Shown: positions 34,346 to 41,817 of the stretch, piece after piece
Layout: each line of letters begins with the position of its first letter
How positions within the stretch are numbered: the first letter of the stretch is position 1
Assembly: GCF_031599675.1 (NCBI RefSeq)
Contig: NZ_CP134223.1
Coordinates: forward strand, 62,001-126,000
Direction: 5' to 3'
DNA from: Paenibacillus pedocola
GTDB lineage: Bacteria > Bacillota > Bacilli > Paenibacillales > Paenibacillaceae
Length of the DNA: 64,000 nt
Translations under genes and position numbers: made by a program
The notes under the pieces: generated by a model
Databases searched by the model: none
What the model saw: only the letters and a program-made list of their open reading frames with translations
What the model was told of the DNA's origin: nothing

Positions 34346-35047
34346 GTGAGAATTAATAAATTCATCAGTGAGACAGGATACTGTTCACGCCGTGAAGCAG
34401 ACAAGCTGGTTGAGAGCGGAAGGGTGACCATCAACGGAGAGCGTGCTGTGCTTGGCAGCCAGGCCTCTACGGGTGATAAGGTGCTGATCGATGGAAAAGA
34501 GCTTGAAACGGGCAGCAAGGTCGTTTATATCGCTCTAAATAAACCGGTGGGCATCACCTCCACCACAGAAGCCCATATTCAGGGCAATATCGTTGATTTT
34601 GTGGGCCATCATGAACGTATTTTCCCGATAGGCCGGCTCGATAAAGATTCAGAAGGCCTAATCCTGCTTACTAATGACGGCGATATCGTCAATAAAATAT
34701 TGCGTGCTGAAGGTAAACACGAGAAGGAATATGTTGTAACGGTAGACAGACCAGTTACACCGTCCTTTATCACAGGGATGTCGAGTGGAGTCAAGATCCT
34801 TGGCGGCAAGACGCTTCCCTGTGAAGTGACACGGATAAGTGAGCGGGTATTTCGCATCATTCTGACCGAAGGAAAGAACCGGCAGATCCGCCGTATGTGC
34901 AGTGCTTTTGGTTATGAGGTTAGACGCCTCCAGCGTATCCGTGTTATGAACATTCGCCTGGGAACCTTACAAACCGGTCAATGGCGCGAGTTATCGGCAC
35001 AGGAGAAGCAGGAGCTGGGAGCCATGCTGAATTATGAACTACAGTAG
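34346..35047 (+). CDS. rluF: RsuA/RluB/RluF-family pseudouridine synthase
   Basis: Makes pseudouridine in rRNA. The 233-residue protein has the N-terminal S4 RNA-binding domain (RINKFISETGYCSRREADKL) and the catalytic segment GRLDKDSEGLILLTNDG with its essential aspartate, followed by EGKNRQIRRMC. The S4 start resembles RluF, but the exact target uridine cannot be told by reading. GTG 34346 has GGAGTGA eight bases upstream; the earlier GTG at 34334 does not. It follows the kinase gene closely. Confidence 0.85.
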   Translation: MRINKFISETGYCSRREADKLVESGRVTINGERAVLGSQASTGDKVLIDGKELETGSKVVYIALNKPVGITSTTEAHIQGNIVDFVGHHERIFPIGRLDKDSEGLILLTNDGDIVNKILRAEGKHEKEYVVTVDRPVTPSFITGMSSGVKILGGKTLPCEVTRISERVFRIILTEGKNRQIRRMCSAFGYEVRRLQRIRVMNIRLGTLQTGQWRELSAQEKQELGAMLNYELQ

Positions 35048-35077
35048 CGGCCAAAAAACGGGGCAATAGCCAAAAGT

Positions 35078-35121
35078 AAAGAGCTGTTCGGCGGGGAGAC
35101 CCGGAGAACAGCTCTTTATTT
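35078..35121. terminator. Two-way terminator between the pseudouridine synthase gene and motB
   Basis: Perfect 12-base arms (35078-35089 and 35106-35117) with A/T flanks on both sides serve the converging genes. Confidence 0.88.
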
Positions 35122-35133
35122 GCACACTGGCAC

Positions 35134-35949
35134 TTATTTGCCGGAAGGAACAACGGTTGTAGTATTCGCTGCCTCCTGGTATTTACGAAGGATGGAGACT
35201 TCTACACGGCGGTTCTTGGCCCGTCCGGCCGCAGTAGTATTGGGGGCAATCGGATGATATTCCCCGTATCCGATCGGACTGAACTTGACGGGATTCAGGT
35301 TCGGGTTCAGCAGCAGAATTTTCATGAAATGAAGTGCACGGTCTACGCTGAGGTCCCAGTTGGACGAGTAGCTGCTGTTGGAAATCGGAATGTTATCCGT
35401 ATGTCCCTGCACCAGCACATCGTAATCGGGAAATTGCTGCAGCATGCTTGATATCGACTTAGCCAGCTGGCGCGACTCATCTTTTACCTCTGCCTGTCCG
35501 GACGCGAACAGGGCGTTGTCGCTGATCGTAATCATCAGCTGCGACTGATTCAGCTTGGTGCTGAGCAGATCGCTAAGCCCGTTTTTATCAATATACTGAT
35601 CGAACTGCTTCTTCAGCTTCTCGAGATCCTCTTGTTCCTGTTTACGCAGCTTGGCAAGATCGGATTCTCCCGTATTTTCGGCAACGACACTGTCCATCTT
35701 ATCATTCTTGCCCTGATCGAGCTGGGACTTAGTAGGAGTCGCTGACCGTTGGTCGAGAATGCCTGTTCCGCCGTTCAGCGCGTTGCTGAAGGCCTGGCTC
35801 ATTTCTTCAAATTTCTTGGCGTCTGTAGCACTCATGGCGTACATAACGAGGAACAGGGCGACCAGCAGTGTCATTAAGTCAGAATAGGGCAATAGCCAGG
35901 ATTCGTCGGCATGCTCTTCGTGTTCTTCATGTCTAGTCTTTTTGCTCAC
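35134..35949 (-). CDS. motB: Flagellar motor stator protein MotB
   Basis: Stator subunit that anchors the proton channel to peptidoglycan. The 271-residue protein has a charged N-terminus, one membrane helix with the proton-binding Asp24 in PYSDLMTLL, a linker, and an OmpA-like peptidoglycan-binding domain (about 140-255: VLVQGHTDNIPI, NWDLSVDRALHF, GRAKNRRVEVSI). The Asp is at the position seen in B. subtilis MotB. The motA end overlaps its start by 17 bases. Confidence 0.94.
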   Translation of the reverse strand: MSKKTRHEEHEEHADESWLLPYSDLMTLLVALFLVMYAMSATDAKKFEEMSQAFSNALNGGTGILDQRSATPTKSQLDQGKNDKMDSVVAENTGESDLAKLRKQEQEDLEKLKKQFDQYIDKNGLSDLLSTKLNQSQLMITISDNALFASGQAEVKDESRQLAKSISSMLQQFPDYDVLVQGHTDNIPISNSSYSSNWDLSVDRALHFMKILLLNPNLNPVKFSPIGYGEYHPIAPNTTAAGRAKNRRVEVSILRKYQEAANTTTVVPSGK

Positions 35950-36733
35950 TCGAGCCGCCCTCCTTACTGCTTAGCTTGGCACGCTCCGAAGGAGTCAGGA
36001 AGACAGACAGTTTCTGGTTAATAGCGATGGTTGAAACCCCTGATTGGATGGACAGCAGCCCCTCCACCATCATCAGTCTGATTTGTATTTCTTTTTTGGA
36101 GATTCGTTTGAGCTTGTTAGACATCGGGTGCCACAATACATAACCGGTGAATATACCGAGCAGAGTAGCTATAAATGCGCCGGCGATCGCGTGGGCCAGA
36201 ATTTCCATATCACTCATATCCGCAAGTGCGGCAATCAAGCCGATAACGGCCCCGAGTACACCAAGTGTTGGAGCATACATACCCGCCTGGGAGAAAATCA
36301 GCGCTCCGGCTTTATGTCTATCTTCTGTAGCATGGATATCTTCCATCAAAACATCACGGACAAATTCCTGATCGTTGCCGTCGATAATCATGCGCATCCC
36401 GTTTCTCAGAAAATCGTCCTCGATTTCGTCTACTTTGGATTCAAGCGCCAGCAATCCTTCACGCCGGGTAATGGATGCCCATTCCATAAACAAAGTGATC
36501 AGATCAGACTTTTGCACCATTTTCTGCTGAATAAAGAGCAGCTTGAACAATTTGGGAATACTTTTGATTTCCGACATCGGAAAGGCCATGAAAATGGAGG
36601 CTGTTGTACCGAGAAAAATGATGAGATAAGCTGCGGGAGTGTTCAAGCTGGTAAGCGGAGCATGCTTGAGCACCATCCCATAAAGGACTGCAATCAGACC
36701 AAAGACCAAACCAAGTATTGTTGAAATTTCCAT
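35933..36733 (-). CDS. motA: Flagellar motor stator protein MotA
   Basis: Stator subunit with four membrane helices; 266 residues. The large cytoplasmic loop (about 65-150) carries the charged residues that contact the rotor, and ALIFSQAGMYAPTLGVLGAVIGLIAAL is the typical third helix. GAGGTG is the ribosome site. No clear sigma-D promoter (TAAA-N15-GCCGATAT) was found in the 195 bases upstream, unlike B. subtilis motAB. Confidence 0.94.
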   Translation of the reverse strand: MEISTILGLVFGLIAVLYGMVLKHAPLTSLNTPAAYLIIFLGTTASIFMAFPMSEIKSIPKLFKLLFIQQKMVQKSDLITLFMEWASITRREGLLALESKVDEIEDDFLRNGMRMIIDGNDQEFVRDVLMEDIHATEDRHKAGALIFSQAGMYAPTLGVLGAVIGLIAALADMSDMEILAHAIAGAFIATLLGIFTGYVLWHPMSNKLKRISKKEIQIRLMMVEGLLSIQSGVSTIAINQKLSVFLTPSERAKLSSKEGGSSEQKD

Positions 36734-36863
36734 TTATGCACCTCGTCCATGAGAATTAAGAAGTGATCCGTTATAACCGCATATATCATCCTTGAACAGC
36801 GGCGGGACACCCTGTGTGTAATAAAATCACGTATATTCTTATTTATCGTCAGCATTCCCTTTT

Positions 36864-36890
36864 TTGTGAAGTCATTTTTTCGGCTATAAT
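36864..36890 (+). promoter_or_regulatory. Possible promoter of the 100-residue gene
   Basis: A perfect TATAAT (36885-36890) with TTGTGA (36864-36869) only 15 bases upstream, a short spacer. It lies 40 bases before the gene. Confidence 0.4.
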
Positions 36891-36929
36891 GGGTAAGGTA
36901 AGTTATTATTCATCTGTGGAGAAAACGGA

Positions 36930-37232
36930 GTGATAGACGTGGGTGTTAAGCACGGAAGAGATTACAGCGAGATCTTAAATGAACTGACGGAAGCCGTTGG
37001 GCGTATTTCGGACGGGTATCTATTCTTTGAAATGGAGCCGGACGAATGGCAGGAGCTGCCGCAGGAATCGAAGATGGAAGTATGGGAAGCGCTGGCAGAG
37101 GATCTGTTTTATGCGCTTGGCAATGAGCCTATGATTCAGGTGGGCAGCGGTGTTGTGATCTATGATAAGGAGACGCACCGGATCAACATTTTGCTTGGTG
37201 AGGAAGATTTGGCATCGGTGGTTCTTGTCTAG
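36930..37232 (+). CDS. Hypothetical acidic protein
   Basis: A 100-residue acidic soluble protein (97 if GTG 36939 is used; both starts have a plausible GGAG site). I do not recognise a family. The pattern is an N-terminal helix (DYSEILNELTEAVGRI), then WQELPQESKMEVWEALAEDLFYALG, and a beta hairpin with VGSGVVIYDKETHRINILLG. It is transcribed divergently from motA. Nothing in its surroundings gives a function. Confidence 0.7.
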   Translation: MIDVGVKHGRDYSEILNELTEAVGRISDGYLFFEMEPDEWQELPQESKMEVWEALAEDLFYALGNEPMIQVGSGVVIYDKETHRINILLGEEDLASVVLV

Positions 37233-37340
37233 AGCGGATGCAGCGGCAGGCGGCAAGTTTGCCCGGCGGCTGCGGCACGTGGTAAAATTGAGGCTGACGA
37301 GTGCTATTTGCCGGGAATTGAGAATACATTAAACCGAAAA

Positions 37341-37405
37341 AAAGCCTTCATCCTGGCGCATCCCTTGGTCTTTTAGAAGCTAAGGGATGTTTTGTTTAAG
37401 GCTTT
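37341..37405 (+). repeat. Nested double hairpin
   Basis: Outer arms AAAGCCTT (37341-37348) and AAGGCTTT (37398-37405) enclose inner arms CATCCCTT (37359-37366) and AAGGGATG (37382-37389). It follows the 100-residue gene and precedes the pterin dehydratase gene. It is probably a terminator of unusual shape, or part of a leader. Confidence 0.5.
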
Positions 37406-37469
37406 ATAGAGTAGGTAAAGAACTGGGTTGTACGGACTTTACTGCTAATTTAGTAAGGGAGGAAGCAAA

Positions 37470-37757
37470 TTGCAATTTACAGAGGAAGAACTGCGTGAGC
37501 AGATAAGTAAGCTGGAGGGGTGGAAGCTGGACCAGGGGGGTGTGGTGCGCAAATATATGTTCAACGAATATATGAAGGGCATTGCCTTTGTGGATGAAGT
37601 AGCCGCCATATCTGAGGCCTTCGATCATCATCCGCATATTACCATTGACTACAAGACTGTGATCCTGCGCTTATCGGCAAAAGAAGAGAGCGGCCTCGGA
37701 GCGCTTGATTTCCGCCAGGCCCATGAATTTAATGAAGCCTTTGAGAAAAACCGCTAG
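37470..37757 (+). CDS. 4a-hydroxytetrahydrobiopterin dehydratase (PCD/DCoH family)
   Basis: A 95-residue pterin-4a-carbinolamine dehydratase. The family motif (E/D)HHPxxxxxY is seen as FDHHPHITIDYKTV, and the N-terminal EEELREQISKLEGWKLD is typical. The enzyme recycles hydroxylated pterin after aromatic hydroxylation, yet no phenylalanine hydroxylase gene is nearby; in many bacteria the protein has other or unknown partners. TTG start seven bases after AAGGGAGG. Confidence 0.87.
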   Translation: MQFTEEELREQISKLEGWKLDQGGVVRKYMFNEYMKGIAFVDEVAAISEAFDHHPHITIDYKTVILRLSAKEESGLGALDFRQAHEFNEAFEKNR

Positions 37758-37782
37758 GACACTGTTCAATATATTGCATATA

Positions 37783-37831
37783 AAAATGCCCGTGTTCAGG
37801 ATAATCCGTTTATCCTCACACGGGCATTTTG
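37783..37831. terminator. Two-way terminator between the PCD and cytochrome c genes
   Basis: AAAATGCCCGTG and CACGGGCATTTT form a 12-base stem; the interior can also pair (AGGATAA with TTATCCT). A/T flanks fit both directions. Confidence 0.9.
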
Positions 37832-37844
37832 TATAGTGGGCCAG

Positions 37845-38207
37845 TTACTTCTTCTCTGCAAGCCATAGGGCGACGTTTGCGATTTCCTCAGGAGCCAGCT
37901 TATCCTTAAAGGAAGGCATTTGCCCGCGTCCCTTGGAGACGATACTGTAGATGCCTTCAGCATCGTGTTCGCTGCCCTCATGCTGCAGACTCGGTCCTAC
38001 ATTACCCTGAAGCTGATCGCCATGGCAAGAAATACAATTGGCTGTAACGATTGCTTCTGCACTTGCGGCATCCAGTGTGACTTGCGGCATCGTCGGCTTA
38101 CTTTCTTCTGCGACCTCTGCTTTGCCTGGCAGTGTGAACAAGAGCACTACCGCAAAGGCGCAGGCGGCGAAAAACAAACCGCTCATGATCCATTTCTGCA
38201 TCTCCAT
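37845..38207 (-). CDS. Membrane-anchored cytochrome c (c550/c551 type)
   Basis: A 120-residue electron carrier with one N-terminal membrane helix (about 8-27) and a single heme site CISCH (Cys58, Cys61, His62) with the likely axial Met97 in GQMPSF. It resembles B. subtilis CccA/CccB. There is no proper lipobox, so anchoring is by the helix. It should carry electrons to a terminal oxidase on the outer face of the membrane. Ribosome site GGAGGGG. Confidence 0.88.
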   Translation of the reverse strand: MEMQKWIMSGLFFAACAFAVVLLFTLPGKAEVAEESKPTMPQVTLDAASAEAIVTANCISCHGDQLQGNVGPSLQHEGSEHDAEGIYSIVSKGRGQMPSFKDKLAPEEIANVALWLAEKK

Positions 38208-38328
38208 CCGTCCCCTCCATGTAAGCTGCTTTCTTCATTATACCGAATGGTAAAGCGTTGTCATAGAGTTTGTGTCAAAAAAAGGAACGATTTTCGTTGC
38301 ATAATTTAAAAGTTACCTGTATTTAGTG

Positions 38329-38814
38329 TTATTTATCATAGACCATGCAATAAAAAGGCCTATCGCCACTTGGAGTGCGGCGTTCATACGTGTCGGTGAT
38401 GGTGAAGCCGCATTTCTGGTATGTTCGAATAGCCCGTTGGTTCCAGGTCAACACCTCCAGATCGATTTCCCGTTCCGGGTAACGCTTCAGGGCAGCCTGC
38501 ACAATGGCTCCCATGAACAAATGGCCCATTCCGCGACCGCACAAGTCCGGCCGCATGCCGATGCCGAGCCTGACCACACCCTCCATCGGGAACAGCTGTG
38601 CGAAGCCGCAAAGATCTCCTTGCTCGTTCACTACGGATACATACTGTTGACTGCGCAAAACCGGATCTCCGAATTCAATACCGAGCGCCTGCATTTGCTC
38701 CCAGGGCATCCATCCGTAGATATTATAGGGCGGCTTATAAATCCACTCACAGATATTCTCGGCATGGCTGGGTTCCATAGGAACAACATGAAAGGTAACA
38801 GGGGAACTGATCAT
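38329..38814 (-). CDS. GNAT family acetyltransferase
   Basis: A 161-residue acetyltransferase with the acetyl-CoA loop region RLGIGMRPDLCGRGMGHLFM and the C-terminal LEVLTWNQRAIRTYQKCGF. The substrate is unknown. The following gap on the minus strand is short; upstream (38815-39076) there is mainly AT-rich DNA and the terminator of the next gene. Confidence 0.82.
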   Translation of the reverse strand: MISSPVTFHVVPMEPSHAENICEWIYKPPYNIYGWMPWEQMQALGIEFGDPVLRSQQYVSVVNEQGDLCGFAQLFPMEGVVRLGIGMRPDLCGRGMGHLFMGAIVQAALKRYPEREIDLEVLTWNQRAIRTYQKCGFTITDTYERRTPSGDRPFYCMVYDK

Positions 38815-39010
38815 AATGGCACAGGCCTCCTTTCAAGAGGACAATACTCTATCCATATACTTAATTATATACAAAACAGGCCCCAGTCAACTCAGCTATT
38901 TTTCAAAAACAGGAGAAACTTGACAAACCCAAAAAAATATTTTATGAAATGGCGAAAATTGAGGGGAATAGGTGTTTTACAGATGAGGGGAGGGGTAAGT
39001 ATTTTTATAG

Positions 39011-39062
39011 ACAAAAAAAAAGGCCTTCCCCAAGATTTCGGCAAAAATCCTGGAAAAGCGCC
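39011..39062 (-). terminator. Terminator of the first NlpC/P60 gene
   Basis: On the minus strand an interrupted stem (AGGC...TTTTCC with GGGGAA...GGCCT) is followed by nine T. It lies about 20 bases after the stop. Confidence 0.7.
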
Positions 39063-39076
39063 TCTCTCATAACCTT

Positions 39077-39568
39077 TTATTGCACATCATCATTATCTTG
39101 TGAATCTGTTGCTACAGTCTGATAAGCATCCGTGCTCATGATGCGTTTGGCGCCAACGTAGCGGTTGACGTAGTAGCTGTCACTCAGCGAGCTGATGGTT
39201 ACGCCGCGAGAGGATGAAGCGTGTGCGAATTTGCCATCACCGACATAAATGCCTACATGGGATACGCCACGGCCGCTTGTATTAAAGAATACAAGATCGC
39301 CTTCCCGCAGATTGTCACGGGAGATGGCAGTGCCCATCTGGTATTGGGAGCCGGATTGATGCGGCAGGTTAATGCCGATCTTGTCAAATACGTACATGGT
39401 AAATCCGGAGCAATCAAAGCCGTTTGTCGATACACCGCCGGATACGTATTTAGTTCCGATGGCTTTGTCGATGACTTTATCCATTTTGGAATCGGCGAAA
39501 GCGCTTCCTGCTCCAATGGTAAGGATGATAGAAAAACTTAATAATGCGGCTGCTAACTTCTTCTTCAA
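39077..39568 (-). CDS. Secreted NlpC/P60 cell-wall endopeptidase, copy 1
   Basis: A 163-residue protein made of a signal peptide (cleavage near AGSAFADS) and a single NlpC/P60 domain that cuts peptide stems of peptidoglycan. The catalytic Cys is in NGFDCSGFT, the His in GVSHVGIYVGDG, and a second His follows in FAHASS. The TTG start is preceded by GGAAGGGG. A c-di-AMP riboswitch ends only about 22 bases before the start, so expression should follow c-di-AMP, linked to osmotic state. It is a close paralogue of the gene at 40101-40598. Confidence 0.9.
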   Translation of the reverse strand: MKKKLAAALLSFSIILTIGAGSAFADSKMDKVIDKAIGTKYVSGGVSTNGFDCSGFTMYVFDKIGINLPHQSGSQYQMGTAISRDNLREGDLVFFNTSGRGVSHVGIYVGDGKFAHASSSRGVTISSLSDSYYVNRYVGAKRIMSTDAYQTVATDSQDNDDVQ

Positions 39569-39589
39569 AAGTAAATACCCCTTCCAAAT

Positions 39590-39720
39590 GCCTACGAGGT
39601 TAGCTTAAGGGTTCGGTTGAAGGTCCCCTATGACCCCTCTGTGAATAGGAGGTCAATTCACCCAAAAATTGGTTCCCCCGTTCCCCTTATGAATAAGGGA
39701 ACTCGGCACGACTGTTGATT
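39590..39720 (-). ncRNA. ydaO-type cyclic di-AMP riboswitch, copy 1
   Basis: Read on the minus strand the region shows the conserved blocks of the ydaO/yuaA leader: GGGGGAACCA, GGGTGAATT, AGGGG-CCTTCAACCGAACCC, and CTAACCTCGTAGGC at the 3' end. The paralogous copy at 40618-40745 has the same blocks. Nothing like a terminator fits between it and the start codon; the ribosome site is the next element. Confidence 0.93.
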
Positions 39721-39999
39721 AGGATTAGCTGATCAATCAATATGACAAAACTTTTGTAAAACCCATTTGAATAATTACAAAAATGTTACTATAAGTTCAC
39801 TGCGATAATTGTAACAAAGACAGAGCCAGTTGGCAATCACTTAAAACATATTAATGCATATTATTTGCACTTTTTAAGAGTCATATCTGCTAAAAAAGGC
39901 GCATATTTACGCCCGGCGTAAGCTATTTCTCTGAACAGGTTGGAATTTTTAGTAAAAAGGTGTTTCATGGGCCCTGAATCTGTGTAAAAGGTAGAATAA

Positions 40000-40054
40000 G
40001 GAAATAAAAAGGAAAGACCCGGAAATGATTACGGCAATAATCAGCTTCCGGGCC
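40000..40054 (-). terminator. Terminator of the second NlpC/P60 gene
   Basis: A long stem (arms about 40016-40031 and 40037-40054, one or two mismatches) is followed on the minus strand by a T-rich tail. Between 39721 and 40000 I see only AT-rich sequence that probably holds the promoter of copy 1. Confidence 0.82.
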
Positions 40055-40100
40055 TGTATAAGTTACATTTAGTTGTTAGAGGCGAAATTGAGGAGAAGAA

Positions 40101-40598
40101 TCAATCGTAAGCGACAGCCTGGTAAGCTGTTGTGCTCATTACACGTTTGGCGCCAACGTAGCGGTTGGCCCAGTAAGAATTGCTCATTGAAGTGATAGTA
40201 ACGCCGCGGGAACTGGATGATTGTGCAAACTTCCCGTTTCCGACATAAATGCCGACATGGGATACCCCACTGCCCAAGGTATTGAAGAATACAAGGTCGC
40301 CGGGACGGAGATTACTCTTGGAGACGGCGGTTCCTACGCTGAATTGCGCTTTAGAAGTGCGCGGCAAGGTAAGGCCGACGCTCTTAAATACGTATTTGGT
40401 AAATCCAGAACAATCGAAGCCGGCAGTGCTTGTGCCCCCGGTTTTATACGACGTTCCCAGCGTTTTTGTAATCACGGTATCCATTTTGGAGTCGGCAAAT
40501 GCGCTTCCTGCCCCCAGTGTGAATACCATCACAAGACCTAGCGCTGCTGCGGTGCATTTCTTCTTAAGATTGGTGCGGAAAATATTGTGACTTTTCAA
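40101..40598 (-). CDS. Secreted NlpC/P60 cell-wall endopeptidase, copy 2
   Basis: A 165-residue paralogue of copy 1: signal peptide (to about AGSAFADS) and NlpC/P60 domain with catalytic Cys in AGFDCSGFT and His in GVSHVGIYVGNG. It has FAQSS where copy 1 has FAHASS. TTG 40598 is used because GGAAGGAG lies nine bases upstream; the earlier TTG at 40616 overlaps that site. Its own c-di-AMP riboswitch lies directly upstream. The pair arose by duplication of gene plus leader. Confidence 0.9.
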   Translation of the reverse strand: MKSHNIFRTNLKKKCTAAALGLVMVFTLGAGSAFADSKMDTVITKTLGTSYKTGGTSTAGFDCSGFTKYVFKSVGLTLPRTSKAQFSVGTAVSKSNLRPGDLVFFNTLGSGVSHVGIYVGNGKFAQSSSSRGVTITSMSNSYWANRYVGAKRVMSTTAYQAVAYD

Positions 40599-40617
40599 AA
40601 GATGTACTCCTTCCAAG

Positions 40618-40745
40618 GCCTGCGAGGTTAGCTTAAGGATTCGGTAGAAGGTTCCCCTATGACCCCTCTAAAGCGAGATCAATTCACCCAAAATATGGTT
40701 CCCCCACTTCCCGGTGCTGGGAATTTGGCGATTTATGCACCAGAA
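40618..40745 (-). ncRNA. ydaO-type cyclic di-AMP riboswitch, copy 2
   Basis: Minus-strand blocks GGGGGAACCA, GGGTGAATT, AGGGGAACCTTCTACCGAATCC and CTAACCTCGCAGGC match the family. The 3' block is followed after four bases by the ribosome site of the NlpC/P60 gene. A TTGACA lies upstream around 40794-40799 on the minus strand, but its -10 is poor. Confidence 0.93.
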
Positions 40746-40912
40746 CAGTGACTGCGTATCGACAATGTTGAAGTGATTAAGGTACATACATTTTGTCAAA
40801 ATAGTTTCAAAAGATTACAAAGTTGTTACCAGTGGTACAGGCATCATTGTATCAAAGGTTTTATAGTTTTGCAAATCCCCCGAAACCTTCACTGGAATCT
40901 CCAATAACGGGC

Positions 40913-40952
40913 AAAAGAGTCACATCCCTGTGTCAGGGATAGTGACTCTTTT
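40913..40952. terminator. Terminator after the M1 peptidase/membrane protein operon
   Basis: AAAAGAGTCAC and GTGACTCTTTT with an inner CCCTG/CAGGG form a long near-perfect stem with A/T runs on both sides. Confidence 0.85.
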
Positions 40953-40975
40953 AATATGCCGTTTAAACAGCTGAA

Positions 40976-41806
40976 TTATTGTGGAAATGTTTTACTGCTC
41001 CAGAGGTGATATTGTGCGGCAATTCCCCACATTTTGAACAGCGTAGAGGGGAGCGGCGAGAATTGCCGGAACAGCAGGGCTGACATACCGGGGCACAGCA
41101 GTGAAGTTCCAAAACCCAGCAAAAGGGTAACCAGTCCGCCGGAACCAAGCAGGAGGGAAGCGCCGGTAGAGGGGAGCAGCACTTTCAGACAAGCCAGCAC
41201 GGCGGAGAACATGCCGGTTCCGGCGGTGTAACCGAACTGCATGTACAACAGCACTATGCGGATGCAGTACAGATAGATCAGCCAGGCAAGCAGGTATGGA
41301 ACCAGCCTCAGCAGCAGCTTGTAGTCAAAAATACCGCTTAACAGCAGCGTGTACATTTTGGGCAACAGCCAATAGAGCGGGAGCGCTGAGAGAAACCATT
41401 CGGCCAGGCTGAACACCAGAACCGGCAGCCCGTAAAGCTTCATACCGGGGAAAAAGAACAGTCCTCGTTCTCCTTTACGCTCCTGATGCAGCTCATGCAG
41501 CAGCCCGGCACGGATGAACGGGGAGAGCAGCAGCCGCAGCGCGGATAATGCCAATAGCATCCAGAGCCAGCGCTGGACACCGGGATCGCCGCTGAGCGCG
41601 AACTGCCCCTCGATGTAGTACAGCAGCCTCCCGATACCGCTGCCTCCGGCGTGGATGTCAGGATAACGCAGAAGCACCGGGATGATAGCTGACCTGATGA
41701 ACCTGTACAAAAAATAGCCCCAGAGCAGCCGGTAGATAAATAGCAGAATCAGAATATAAAATTGCTCCTTCATGCTGATCCAGCCGCGGGATATCGCTCT
41801 TTTCAC
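40976..41806 (-). CDS. Polytopic membrane protein of unknown function
   Basis: A 276-residue protein that is mostly hydrophobic, with about five or six membrane helices and few charged loops. I do not recognise a family. It begins 11 bases after the end of the M1 peptidase gene on the same strand, with GAGGTGAAGGA before a GTG start, so the two are surely co-transcribed. It may act with the peptidase at the membrane; this is inference from the operon only. Confidence 0.75.
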   Translation of the reverse strand: MKRAISRGWISMKEQFYILILLFIYRLLWGYFLYRFIRSAIIPVLLRYPDIHAGGSGIGRLLYYIEGQFALSGDPGVQRWLWMLLALSALRLLLSPFIRAGLLHELHQERKGERGLFFFPGMKLYGLPVLVFSLAEWFLSALPLYWLLPKMYTLLLSGIFDYKLLLRLVPYLLAWLIYLYCIRIVLLYMQFGYTAGTGMFSAVLACLKVLLPSTGASLLLGSGGLVTLLLGFGTSLLCPGMSALLFRQFSPLPSTLFKMWGIAAQYHLWSSKTFPQ

Positions 41807-41817
41807 AATCCTTCACC

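Noticed and set aside
38326..39072. A 248-codon plus-strand frame opposite the acetyltransferase gene.
   Set aside because: No ribosome site, poor residue pattern; the minus-strand gene has clear GNAT motifs.
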